Assembly: GCA_963847675.1 (NCBI GenBank)
Contig: CAWKAP010000002.1
Coordinates: forward strand, 334,214-398,213
Length of the DNA stretch: 64,000 bases
From: JADJWR01 sp963847675
GTDB lineage: Bacteria > Pseudomonadota > Gammaproteobacteria > Burkholderiales > Burkholderiaceae_F
Direction of reading: 5' to 3'
In this document: piece by piece, positions 52,156 through 60,995 of the stretch
Layout of the letters: the number at the start of each line of letters is the position of its first letter
Position numbering within the stretch: position 1 is the stretch's first letter
Translations under genes and position numbers: made by a program
Notes under the pieces: model-generated
The model's database searches: none
What the model was told of the DNA's origin: nothing
The model's input: the letters and a program-made list of their open reading frames with translations, nothing else

Positions 52156-53267
52156 GCCGGGGCGAGCGGGATTTCGATCGTGGCGCTGAAGCCGGGAGAC
52201 TGTGGCTCCAGGAGCAGGCGCGCAGCGGCACCGTAGCGGCCGGTTAGCTGGCGGCGCACGTTGGCTAGCCCGACGCCCGTCCCGTGCGTGGATTGCGCGC
52301 TCAGGCCGACCCCGTCGTCACGGACGGTTACCTCGAGGATTTCGCCGACTCGCTGCGCACGCACTTCGATGCGCCCGCCGTGTTCCGACGGCTCGAGCCC
52401 GTGCTTGATCGCGTTCTCCACGAGCGTGACAACAATCGTCGGAGGGAACGGCGTCGCCCCGAGGCCGGCATCGACGTCAAGCGTGAAGACAAGGCGTTCG
52501 GCCATCCGCATGCGCAGCAGCTCGAGATAGGACCGCACCAGCGCGAGTTCGTCGGCGAGCGTCGCATCGACGCGGCGCACGCTCGGCAGCGCCGCCCGCA
52601 GGTAACGCTTGAGGCTGTCCATCATCTGCGCGCCCTGGTCGGGATGCAGCTGGTAGAGGCGGCGGACGTTGGCGAGCGTATTGAACAGGAAATGTGGCTC
52701 GATCTGCGCTTGGAGCAAGCGCAGCTGCAGCTCGCGCTCTTCGCGCGCCAGGGCGGCGCCGCCGGAGGCGAGCGCCGCGGCCTCCGAGTCCGCGCGCCGC
52801 GCTTTCTGCCACAGCATGTCCATGACCACCATGAGCGTGCCGATCAAGGCCAAGTGCGTGGCCTGCGTCAACACCAGCCCGATCAGCGGCGGCAAGGCTG
52901 CTCTGCTGTTGGCCATCGTCATCACCCATAGACTTCCGAAGGCGACAACGTGAAAGGCGGCGGCCATCCAGAGCAGGCGCCACCGCCGCAAGCGTGACCG
53001 GCGCTCGATCGCGGCGTCGACAAACCAGTAGGCTGCGACCATGGCCGCAGCAATGCCGAACAGTTCGGCCAGGTATTGAAGCCAGGCGATGAGCACGTCG
53101 GCCGGCGACCAGAAGTCGAGCAGTCCGGACTGGAATAGCAGCTGGCTAGACAGAAGCAGCGCCACGAGCGCGGTCGGCAGCAGGACGCGGGCGCGCATTG
53201 CGAGCCAGCCACGCGCGGCCGCCAACCAGGCTCGAACATTGGCACCGGCCGAGTTTCGGTTGGTCAT
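52152..53267 (-). CDS. LytS/YehU-type sensor histidine kinase
   Basis: 371 residues. Four membrane segments (LLPTALVALLLSSQLLFQSG, ELFGIAAAMVAAYWFVDAAI, AAFHVVAFGSLWVMTMA, LALIGTLMVVMDMLW), a coiled linker, and a His_kinase domain: QIEPHFLFNTLANVRRLYQL with phospho-His192. The HATPase_c region has N-box TLVENAIKHGLEP (Asn285), G1 box RDDGVGLS and G2 box GTGVGLANVRRQLTGRYG. Autophosphorylates and should pass phosphate to the LytTR regulator two genes downstream. No periplasmic sensor domain of note, so the signal is probably sensed within the membrane. First gene of the operon. Confidence 0.94.
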   Translation of the reverse strand: MTNRNSAGANVRAWLAAARGWLAMRARVLLPTALVALLLSSQLLFQSGLLDFWSPADVLIAWLQYLAELFGIAAAMVAAYWFVDAAIERRSRLRRWRLLWMAAAFHVVAFGSLWVMTMANSRAALPPLIGLVLTQATHLALIGTLMVVMDMLWQKARRADSEAAALASGGAALAREERELQLRLLQAQIEPHFLFNTLANVRRLYQLHPDQGAQMMDSLKRYLRAALPSVRRVDATLADELALVRSYLELLRMRMAERLVFTLDVDAGLGATPFPPTIVVTLVENAIKHGLEPSEHGGRIEVRAQRVGEILEVTVRDDGVGLSAQSTHGTGVGLANVRRQLTGRYGAAARLLLEPQSPGFSATIEIPLAPA

Positions 53268-53461
53268 CGTCTGGGCGGCTCATGCCGCTCGCTTTCGTTG
53301 CTGGCAGATTGTTCCGGGTGCTTCGCGCAGTCAATGCCGTGGTGGCGACGATCACCGGCAGGCGCACCGACGAATGCCGCAGGCCGCGGCACGGCTACCG
53401 CCGGGCGGCGGCCGCTGCGGTTCGCGCGCAGCCGCGCCCGGCAATGCCTCGCGGCGACCTC

Positions 53462-54841
53462 TTAGTTGGCGTTGCTGCTGCGCACCACCGGCTGGAAGTG
53501 GTTCCTGAGGACCCACTTGCTGACCTTCATGCCCAAGACCTCGCCATGGACCGTCGACGTCCGGAAGTGCATCCCGCCGGCAATGCGCGCGAGCTGCATC
53601 TCCTTGGTAAGGTCATCGGTCGACTCGAAGTGGTGCGTGGTGCCCGTGACGTTGCTGCTCCAGTCGAACGCCAGCTTCTTCGTGCCGAAGACTTGCTGCA
53701 GCACTTCGGCCGCCGACCCGGCGGTGCACCCGTGCGCGGCCGGGTACTCGGGGTGATTGGGCGTCGGCACAACGGGTGTCCAGGACGGATCGGGGTCGGT
53801 TGCCGGATTGTTGTCGGTGTCGGCGAGTTGGATCGCGCTGGTCGGCCGCCAAAAGTCGAAGTGGTACTTCGTTTCGAAGCAGGCGATGATCGCGTCTGCG
53901 TGCGCGGTCCACAGGGCCGCCAGAGTGCGGGCGTTCTCTGCAATGCCGCGGTCCGCGGTGGCGAAGATGCGCAGGTTGCGCGACAAGAACAGTGGCGGCG
54001 GCTCGGTATGGAAGCGGGCGATCTCGGTCTGTTCCGCGGTGCGCACGGTGCTGTTGGCAGCGCCCAGCGCTTTGGTCTCGTTGACGTCGGCGGCGTATTC
54101 GACGCTGGCGAGCGGCGGCGGCCCGTCGGCGCGGAACTGCGAAGCGCTGTGGAGCGTGAACGGGCGCACGAAGGGCATGAACGTATTGACCGGATTGGTA
54201 CCGCGGAAGCGTCCGGGCAGGTTCGTCGGCGTGTAAGTCACCGGGGTGAAGCGGCCGTCGTCGGCGCGCAGTGCGACGATCTGCGTGGCAACCTCCTGGC
54301 CGATCTGCAGGCCGCGCGTCTTCTCGTCGCCATTCGGCAAAGCGGCGACGTAGCTGTCGTAGGCGGCCTGGTACTGCGCGGTGCGATTGGGGAACAGGCC
54401 CTTGAGCGCGTAATAGGCGGCGGCGGCGGCCGCGGCCTCGAGGGAGGCGCCGGCCGTGGCGGTTGTCGGTTCCGCGGCGAAGCGCTGGTACGAGCCATCG
54501 ATGGCGTTCACGGCATCGAACATCGCCACGTGCACCGTCGCGAGGTCGAGGTTGTAGACCGGGCGCCGCTCCTGCGGGGTGCCGGTGGCCGCCGCGGGAA
54601 CATTGACGGTGCTGCTCGCGATCTGGCTCCAGTACGCGATCACGTCGCTGCCGGGCGTGATCGCGATCGTCCGGCCGCTCGATCCTGCGCCGAGGACCTC
54701 GGCGGGAGAAGTGGCGTCATTCGCGCTGCCACCGCAGGCGGCAAGAACAAAAGCTGCAGCTGACGCGGCGATGAACATGGGAAGGACGACTGAGTGGTGT
54801 CGCACGGTAACTCGGTTCCGGTTGCTGCGCTTGCTGGCCAT
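53462..54841 (-). CDS. Vanadium-dependent haloperoxidase-like lipoprotein (PAP2 superfamily)
   Basis: 459 residues. Lipoprotein signal VLPMFIAASAAAFVLAACGG with lipobox LAAC (Cys36). The all-helical body carries the vanadate/phosphate pocket: Lys325 with Arg332-Pro333 (KYHFDFWRP, the K-x6-RP motif), His370 in YPAAHG (classical PSGH), and Arg419/His425 in LARIAGGMHF (R-x5-H). So all residues for cofactor binding and acid-base catalysis are present. Expected activity: oxidation of halide by H2O2 or, in the related branch, phosphatase action. Location: outside the cytoplasm, anchored by lipid. Substrate and direction of reaction cannot be told from sequence; many bacterial homologues are untested. 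Confidence 0.9.
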   Translation of the reverse strand: MASKRSNRNRVTVRHHSVVLPMFIAASAAAFVLAACGGSANDATSPAEVLGAGSSGRTIAITPGSDVIAYWSQIASSTVNVPAAATGTPQERRPVYNLDLATVHVAMFDAVNAIDGSYQRFAAEPTTATAGASLEAAAAAAAYYALKGLFPNRTAQYQAAYDSYVAALPNGDEKTRGLQIGQEVATQIVALRADDGRFTPVTYTPTNLPGRFRGTNPVNTFMPFVRPFTLHSASQFRADGPPPLASVEYAADVNETKALGAANSTVRTAEQTEIARFHTEPPPLFLSRNLRIFATADRGIAENARTLAALWTAHADAIIACFETKYHFDFWRPTSAIQLADTDNNPATDPDPSWTPVVPTPNHPEYPAAHGCTAGSAAEVLQQVFGTKKLAFDWSSNVTGTTHHFESTDDLTKEMQLARIAGGMHFRTSTVHGEVLGMKVSKWVLRNHFQPVVRSSNAN

Positions 54842-55484
54842 GACAACTCCTTTGAACTTGGGTGGTAGGGCCGGCCGCGGTGCGTTTGATCGCGGGTTGC
54901 GGCCGGCTGCACACTAGGAGGTGCCTGGCGCCGCTACTAGCGGCTGGCGACGGCGCGGCGAAATTGCGGTGTGGCTGCGGATGGCAGCTGGGTACGTGCG
55001 ACGAATGCCGGCCGGCTGGACGATTGGCCGTAGTGCGCCTGCTTGCATGAACGTCGACGCGCGTGTCCGCTGGAACGTGACTGATGCCCGCGACACTCCG
55101 ATTGCGGATGAGCCGCGTACGCCATTCCGGCGGCCCCGGCAGTCAGCTCCCTGGCATGCTCTCGCTCGCCAGCTACATTGCGGGCGACCTGCGCGCCGGG
55201 ATCGTGCTGCACGTCAGCACGATCTCCCTAAGAATGAAGTGGCTGTCGCAAAGTTGTTGGCCGCAACTGACCACGCGAAATAGCCCCCTCACCGCCGGCC
55301 GACCGCTTAGCGGACTGCCTCGAGTGACTGCTTCCCGGAGCAATCGAGGACCGCTGTGGGTCGAGGGACTAAACCGCTCGCGCGGTAGCCGATTGCGGGG
55401 GTCTGGGGTAGTTCGTTGCGCTGCGGGTTCTGCGATGTTGGCGAGCGAGGCAATCTGCCTCGTTCACCGACAGGAGCGGCAACC
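54842..55484. other. Gene-poor stretch before the recombinase
   Basis: About 640 bases without a frame I trust on either strand. It probably contains the promoter of the haloperoxidase gene (near 54842-54900) and the left flank of the recombinase/IS91 unit. I saw no tRNA and no clear inverted terminal repeat. Confidence 0.35.
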
Positions 55485-56360
55485 ATGGACTCGACGACTC
55501 AATCGGTCTCCCCGCTGCGTCAGCGCATGCTCGACGACATGCGCATGCGCAAGCTGGAGCCCAGGACACAGGAAGCCTATGTTCGCGCCGTGCGCAAGCT
55601 GGCGGCGTACCTGAAGCGCTCGCCCGATACGGCCACGGTCGAGGACCTGCGCAATTTCCAACTGCATTTGGTGGACACGGGCACCTCGCCCATCACGCTG
55701 AACGCCACGATCACCGGAGTGAAGTTCTTCTTCGACGTCACGCTCGACCGCCGCGAGTTGATGGCGCGGATGCGCCCGGTGAAGGTGCCGCGCACATTGC
55801 CGGTCGTGCTCAGCGTGCACGAGGTCTCGCGCCTGATCGCGGCGGCGCACAACGTCAAGCATCAGGTGGCCTTGTCGGTGGCCTACGGCGCGGGGCTGCG
55901 CGCCAGCGAGGTCGTCGGCCTGAAGGTCACCGACGTCGACGGCCAGCGCATGACGCTGCGCGTCGAGCAGGGCAAGGGCCGCAAGGACCGCTACGCCATG
56001 CTCAGCCCGGTGCTGCTGCAGCGGTTGCGCACGTGGTGGCGTGTGGGCCATGCCCAGGGCAAGATCAGGCCGGGCGGCTGGCTGTTCCCGGGCCTTGATC
56101 CCACCGACCCGTGGAGCACCCGGCAACTGAACCGCGCAGTGCACGAGGCCGCCGACGCCGCGCGGCTGAACAAGCGCGTGACCACCCACACGTTGCGTCA
56201 CTGCTTTGCGACCCATCTGCTCGAGCGCAAGGTCGACGTGCGGGTGATCCAGGTCCTGCTGGGCCACCGCAAGTTGGAGACGACGTCGATCTATACCCAC
56301 GTGGCCACCGATCTGCTGCGCGAGGTCATCGGCCCCCTGGAGCAGTTGCCGCCGCCGTAG
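55485..56360 (+). CDS. Tyrosine recombinase/integrase associated with IS91-type element
   Basis: 291 residues, start 55485. The N-terminal SAM-like core-binding domain has RMLDDMRMRKLEPRTQEAYV and LRNFQLHLVDTGTSPITLNA. The catalytic domain shows GAGLRASEVVGLKVTDVDGQ (first Arg), KGRKDRYAMLSPVLL, THTLRHCFATHLLERKVDVR (H-x-x-R), VLLGHRKLETTSIYTHVATD (His and nucleophile Tyr). All catalytic residues of the R-H-R-H-Y set are visible. It is followed 10 bases later by an IS91 transposase gene; such linked integrase and IS91 transposase pairs are a known IS91-subgroup arrangement. Confidence 0.93.
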   Translation: MDSTTQSVSPLRQRMLDDMRMRKLEPRTQEAYVRAVRKLAAYLKRSPDTATVEDLRNFQLHLVDTGTSPITLNATITGVKFFFDVTLDRRELMARMRPVKVPRTLPVVLSVHEVSRLIAAAHNVKHQVALSVAYGAGLRASEVVGLKVTDVDGQRMTLRVEQGKGRKDRYAMLSPVLLQRLRTWWRVGHAQGKIRPGGWLFPGLDPTDPWSTRQLNRAVHEAADAARLNKRVTTHTLRHCFATHLLERKVDVRVIQVLLGHRKLETTSIYTHVATDLLREVIGPLEQLPPP

Positions 56361-56370
56361 GCCGCGCCGG

Positions 56371-57567
56371 GTGGGACGGCCCGCCCTCGAGGTCGCCGAC
56401 ATCTTCCAGCAGTACGGAGCGGCCTGGCGCGAGGCCCAGCGCGGCCACCTGAGCCTGGGCCAACTGAAGGTGATGTCGGCCATCGAACAGTGCCGCAGCG
56501 CGGCGCTGGGCGGACACGTCTTGCGCTGCGAAGGCTGCGGCAGCGACCAGATCGCCTACAACTCGTGCAGAAACCGGCATTGCCCGAAATGCCAGAGCAG
56601 TGCCGCCCAGCGCTGGCTCGAGGCGCGGCAGGCCGATCTGCTGCCGGTGCCGTACTACCACGTCGTCTTCACGCTGCCGGCGCCGATCGCCGAGATCGCG
56701 TATCAGAACAAGGCGGCGCTCTACGGCCTGCTGTTCGACGTCGCCGCCGAGACGCTGATCCGCATCGCCGCCGATCCGAAGCACCTCGGCGCGCGCATCG
56801 GCGCCACCCTGGTGCTGCACACCTGGGGCTCGGCGATGACGCATCACCCGCACGTGCACGGCATCGTGCCCGGCGGCGGCATCTCCGCCGACGGCCGACG
56901 ATGGGTGGGGTGTCGACCGGGATTCTTCCTGCCGGTGCGCGTGCTCTCGCGCCTGTTCCGGCGCCGCTTCCTGGAGGAACTCGAACACGCACACCGTGCC
57001 GGCCGGTTGCGTTTCCTCGGCGAGCACGCGGCGCTCGCCGATGCCGCCGCCTTCGCCCGCTGGCTGGCGCCGTTGCGCGCCTGCGAGTGGGTCGTGTATG
57101 CCAAGCGTCCCTTCGCCGGCCCCGAAGCGGTGCTGGCCTACCTGTCGCGCTACACCCACCGCGTGGCCATCTCCAACAGCCGGCTGCTCGGCATGGACGA
57201 GCACGGCGTGCGGTTCCGCTGGAAGGACTATCGCACGAAGGGACGACGCGCCCGCCACAAGACCATGACGCTCGCCGCCACCGAGTTCATGCGCCGCTTC
57301 CTGCTGCATGTGCTGCCCGGCGGCTTCCACCGCATCCGCCACTACGGGCTGCTGGCCAACGGTGCGCGCACCGCCAAGCTGGCGATCGCACGCGCACTGC
57401 TCGACGTCACGCCCGCGCCGCACGGCCCACCGCAGGAAGGTGATGGCGAGCGGGATGCCGCGCTGCCGCGCTTCGTCTGCCGGCACTGCGGCGGCGCCAT
57501 GCTCATCGTCGAAGTCTTCGTCGGCCGCCAGACGATTCGTGCGCCGCCCCGGGCGCAAGCGGCATGA
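56371..57567 (+). CDS. IS91 family (HUH, rolling-circle type) transposase
   Basis: 398 residues, frame opens with GTG-region MGRPALEVADIFQQYGAAWR at 56371. The N-terminal zinc-binding domain has RCEGCGSDQIAYNSCRNRHC then PKCQ. The HUH motif lies in THHPHVHGIVPGGG, and the tyrosine region reads LSRYTHRVAISNSRLLG. FRWKDYRTKGRRARHKTMTL and MRRFLLHVLPGGFHRIRHYG match the family. The C-terminal FVCRHCGGAMLIVE is a second zinc-like pair. Mobilises by single-strand, rolling-circle transfer. Unbroken, unlike the genes after it. Confidence 0.93.
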   Translation: MGRPALEVADIFQQYGAAWREAQRGHLSLGQLKVMSAIEQCRSAALGGHVLRCEGCGSDQIAYNSCRNRHCPKCQSSAAQRWLEARQADLLPVPYYHVVFTLPAPIAEIAYQNKAALYGLLFDVAAETLIRIAADPKHLGARIGATLVLHTWGSAMTHHPHVHGIVPGGGISADGRRWVGCRPGFFLPVRVLSRLFRRRFLEELEHAHRAGRLRFLGEHAALADAAAFARWLAPLRACEWVVYAKRPFAGPEAVLAYLSRYTHRVAISNSRLLGMDEHGVRFRWKDYRTKGRRARHKTMTLAATEFMRRFLLHVLPGGFHRIRHYGLLANGARTAKLAIARALLDVTPAPHGPPQEGDGERDAALPRFVCRHCGGAMLIVEVFVGRQTIRAPPRAQAA

Positions 57568-58157
57568 ACAGCAGCCTGCACCAACGCCGATTCGCCTCAT
57601 CGACCTTCTCAAGCCAGCGTCGATGCGGGAGCGCTGTGGCCCAGCCAGTCCATCGTGGCGCCGAACGCACGTCGACCCACCGAAGCACCGGCCTTCATCG
57701 ACCTCGATGCAACTGTGCGATCGCCGTGCCCGATCGATTCGCCACGGCTGAGGCCATCGCCAACTTGCCTGCCGGGCTCAAATCCCCATAGCCGCCTAGC
57801 CTGCGCTCGGCACCACGGCACATGCCGCGGTTTCCTCCCTCGAGGCTTGTGCGACACCTGCCCTCGGATCACCCCCGCTCGACGCGGCATCTCGCTTCGC
57901 GGGCAGGCGTCCCACAACCCTTAACGATCTCTGCCGCCCAGGGCCGGCGGGACCTGACGTCCACGGCAGCCCGGCGCACCGGTAGCGGGCTCATCTCCGT
58001 ACTCCCCAGCGCCTTGCGCACCCCGCCGTCGGGAGCACGATGACTTTGCTTCCTTGCACGCCCGCGCCCAACCCGGGTGATCGATCCGACTACGCGAAGG
58101 CGCGGAAGCACCAAGATGCACGGCATCCGTGCCGTGCGCCGCGAAGCGGCAACAAAG
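57568..58157. other. Gene-free tail after the IS91 transposase
   Basis: About 590 bases with only shadow frames. Probable right end of the IS91-type unit plus old flanking DNA. A hairpin-rich stretch (58095-58150, CACGGCATCCGTGCCGTG) precedes the terminator. Confidence 0.35.
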
Positions 58158-58192
58158 GACCCGTCGAGCCGCAAGGCCCCGCGGGTCTTTTT
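58158..58192 (+). terminator. Rho-independent terminator
   Basis: GACCCG (58158-58163) pairs with CGGGTC (58182-58187), with more pairing inside (GGCC/GCC), and is followed at once by five T residues. Preceded by AACAAAG. It would stop plus-strand transcription coming from the IS91 unit before the TPM genes. Confidence 0.7.
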
Positions 58193-58240
58193 CATTGTCG
58201 ACATTGAAGCTAACCTCAGCCGTTCTCCGACCGACGACCC

Positions 58241-58862
58241 ATGCTGCTGACGCCGACCGAAGCCGCCGCGATCGAGGCGCGCGTGGCGAAGCTCGAGGCC
58301 GAGCGTGGCCTGGAGGTCGTCACACTCGTCGCGCGCAAGGCGGACGACTACCCGGAGGCCGTGTGGAAGGCCTTTGCCTTCGGCGCCGCGGCTGCGGGAC
58401 TGATCGTCGCCATGGCTGACCTTGCAGAACCCGCGTGGACCGGCGCGGCGCGGGTATTGACGCCGGTGCTGGCTGTCCTCGGTGCCGCGGCCGCCTGTGC
58501 GCTGGCGGCGGTCTTCGTGCCGGCCGTCACGCGGCTGTTCCTGCACGAAGGACGCGTCACCCTGGAGACGCAGCAGGTGCGCGAAGGCGCAGTTCCTTGA
58601 CTGGGGTTTGTTCGACACCCGCGAGCGGACGGCGATCACTGCTGCCGGTGAGCCTTCCTCGAGCGGCGCGGTCGTCATCCACGCCGACACCGCGCTGCGG
58701 GCGGCAGGTTCGGCGCAGGAATGGGACGAGGCGATCGCGCGGATGGCCCCGCCATCGCGCGCCGGGCGCCGGGGCGAGGCGGTGCTGGCCGGGCTGGACG
58801 CCATCTATGAGCTGATCGGCCGCAAAGGCATCTGCGCGCGGCAGCGGCGCCACCTTCGGTGA
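58241..58862 (+). CDS. TPM-domain membrane protein (COG3762-like), several frameshifts
   Basis: First frame from 58241: MLLTPTEAAAIEARVAKLEA, LEVVTLVARKADDYPEAVWK, helices AFGAAAAGLIVAMADLAEP and VLTPVLAVLGAAAACALAAV, LFLHEGRVTLETQQ. After a +1 shift near 58575 it reads AKAQFLDWGLFDTRERTAI, the family's FLDxGLxxTRERTGI motif. Two or three more single-base insertions near 58630-58670 separate LLPVSL, ER and VVIHADTALR. The TPM fold (also in YgcG) is linked to phosphatase-like or membrane quality roles, not settled. It lies 20 bases before a second TPM gene. No LemA gene, the usual partner, is in the window. Confidence 0.7.
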
Positions 58863-58881
58863 CCGGCCGATCGAGGCGACA

Positions 58882-59835
58882 ATGATCGCGCTGCGCCCGC
58901 TCGCCGCTGTGCTGCTGGTGGCTGGTCGTGGCCCTGGGCGCCGCACCGTGCTGAGGCGGCCGACGTGCCGTTCCTGTCCGGCGCGTGGTCGACGACGCCG
59001 AGATCCTGGCGCCGGCCACGCGCGACGCGTTGTCGGCCGGCTGAAGGCGCACGAGCAGACAACCACCAATCAGGTCGTGGTGCTGACGGTGCCGACGATC
59101 GCGCCGGGAGCATCGAGGAGTACGCGCGGGTTTTCGAAACTGGAAGCTCGGCCAGAAGGGCAAGGACAACGGCGTGCTGGTGATCGTCGTGCCCGAAGGA
59201 CCGCAGGATGCGCATCGAGGTCGGCTACGGTCTCGAGGGCACGCTGCACCGACGCGATCAGCGGCCGCATCATCCGCAACGGATGACGCCGCAATTCAAG
59301 GCCGGCGACTACGACGGGGGGTCGAGACGGGCGTCAACGCGATCGTCGCCCGACTCGAGGGCGGCGCAGAGCCGGCGGCCGGGCTCCCGGGACGCCGCCG
59401 GCTCGGACTTCAGCTTCGATGCGCTTCAACGAGGCCGACTCTCCGTGGCCGATGCGCATCCTGCTCGGCGCGTTCATCTTCGGCATCATCGGGCTGTTCA
59501 CGTTCATCGGCGTCATGACGCCGGGCGTGGGCTGGTTCCTGTACGTGTTCCTGATCCCGTTCTGGGCGATGTTCCCGATCATTATCGTCGGCGTGCAAGG
59601 GCGCGCTGGTCCTGCTGGCGCACCTACGTGATCGGCTATCCGATCGCCAAGCTGATCCTCAGCCGCACGCGCCTGGTACGAAAAGGCGAAGCAGGACCTG
59701 AAGACCAAGGGCAAGGCGAAGTCGGTGGCTTCACGAGACCTCGGGCCGCGGGGGCTCGAGGTGGTCGTCGTCCGGGGTCGGCGGCTTCTCGGGTGGCGGC
59801 GGCTCGGTGGCGGTGGCAGTTCCGGCAGCTGGTGA
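58882..59835 (+). CDS. YgcG-type TPM-domain protein, heavily frameshifted
   Basis: Start ATG 58882 (MIALRPLAAVLL, a signal peptide). Recoverable pieces in shifting frames: ADVPFLSG, RLKAHEQTTTNQVVVLTVPT, KLGQKGKDNGVLVIVVPE, MRIEVGYGLEGTL, DAISGRIIRNG, MTPQFKAGDYDGG, VNAIVARLEGGAE. Then comes a membrane segment (RILLGAFIFGIIGLFTFIGV ... GWFLYVFLIPFWAMFPIIIV) and a Gly/Ser-rich tail that, read with two corrections, ends GGGGSSGSW and a TGA at 59835, the classic YgcG ending. At least eight single-base shifts occur in under 1 kb, the densest in the window. Confidence 0.72.
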
Positions 59836-60210
59836 CCGGCCGCTGGCGGGCTGGGGAGGACACCGCCATGGCGCATGGGTCGTCACGACATGCTTCCGCC
59901 CGGGCCGTGGCTTCCTGCGTCGCTTCGACGGCCGCATCACGATCTCGGTCACATGTTCCTGCTGACCTTGGGCATGCCGACCATGGAAGCGTTGGTCGCG
60001 ACCGACCCCTGCCCCTCGCCGATGAGTCCAGGACGCTGTGAGCCTTTGCGATCCCTTTGGCATGTCGCCGGCCTCGCCCTGACGACTGCCTGCGGCCAGC
60101 GGCGTACGGTCTTCAGGCGACCGGTCAATGGAGCAGCTCACGTCAAGGCAGTCTTTCGATGAGAGTGCTTTTTTTTGCTGCGATCGGGTCGCACAGGGCA
60201 TCATTTGCGC
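59836..60210. other. Intergenic, no gene recognised
   Basis: About 375 bases after the YgcG-type gene. Frames on both strands have no family-like motifs and overlap each other. No repeat or terminator seen. Confidence 0.35.
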
Positions 60211-60324
60211 CATGTGCGAGATTCGAGCCCTGCTGCTAACCGACGTCGTCGACAGCACAAGGCTGTCGGAGGCAATCGACGATTCGGCAATGGCCGCGGA
60301 ATTGACTTGGCGGAACGATGCTTG
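60211..60324 (+). pseudogene. Remnant of a class III adenylate/guanylate cyclase (N-terminus only)
   Basis: 37 codons: MCEIRALLLTDVVDSTRLSE then AIDDSAMAAELTW and a stop. LLLTDVVDSTRLSE is the opening strand and first metal-binding Asp region of class III nucleotide cyclases, often found at the start of cyclase-ATPase fusion proteins. Nothing cyclase-like follows in any frame, so homology ends near 60310. Reads as a deletion or insertion scar rather than a functional small gene. Confidence 0.55.
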
Positions 60325-60995
60325 ACTCGGCAGACGAGGCGCGAAAGATCGCGGTTCTTGCCAGCGCCGCGCTACGGCTCGTCAACGAGACCGCAGCAGG
60401 TAGCCTGATCGAGGCCGCGGACCGTGGAGAAACGTCGGCGCGAATCCCCCTGGAGCCATTGCAGATCCCGGTAGCGTTCGGCCGCATCGGACGCATGTAC
60501 GACCAAGCACTTGTCGAAGCGCTGGAGCATGCCGGAGCGCATTGGGTTGCGCTGGGCCTGTCGGATCTTCGCCGCGCTCGGCTTTTCCGTCGCCGCGGTA
60601 CCGCGGGTCGAGAGCGAGGAAGACGTCGATAGGGTCGTCGACGTGGTTCGCCGAGTCACCATCGACCACCTTGAACTTGGCTATGCCACGGCTCAGGAGA
60701 GCCTGAACGGGTGGTCATCGCCACTGCTGTCGGCGGTCTTGTTGCCAGCGGCGCATCTGTGGCGGTCGCGCGCCGAGACGTCACGGCGTATCGAGCGGTA
60801 CGAGCGCGCAGCACTGGCGGCAATTGCCGAGCAGGCGGGACGCGGCCACACGTCGTGTCGGTTGGCCTGGAGCGCCTTTGCCTCTGGACCGCCGGAGGCA
60901 CCGCAGTTGCAAAGGCTGGCGGACCTGCTGCGCGACTGCCGGCTTCGCGTCGAGAGAAGATCGAGACAAGCGTCACCCTGCGTGTGCACTGGTGA
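60318..60995 (+). pseudogene. Broken hypothetical reading frames, no family recognised
   Basis: A frame from 60318 (MLDSADEARKIAVLASAALR, LIEAADRGETSARIPLEPLQ, AFGRIGRMYDQALVEALEHA) looks protein-like. Near 60550 the sense seems to pass to another frame (RWACRIFAALGFSVAAVPRV, ESEEDVDRVVDVVRRVTIDH). Near 60700 a third frame (MVIATAVGGLVASGASVAVA, RRDVTAYRAVR) ends at 60995 with TLRVHW. This may be one or two small genes with single-base errors. I recognise no domain. It begins inside the cyclase remnant, suggesting a join of unrelated sequences there. Confidence 0.3.

Larger units (their letters stand above)
55485..57567 (+). mobile_element. IS91-type element: core with integrase plus transposase (ends not defined)
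   Basis: Both genes are intact, on the same strand, 10 bases apart. IS91 elements lack inverted terminal repeats and use oriIS/terIS ends with a short target, so the borders cannot be set from this sequence alone. The non-coding 57568-58150 probably includes the oriIS-side end. Confidence 0.7.
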
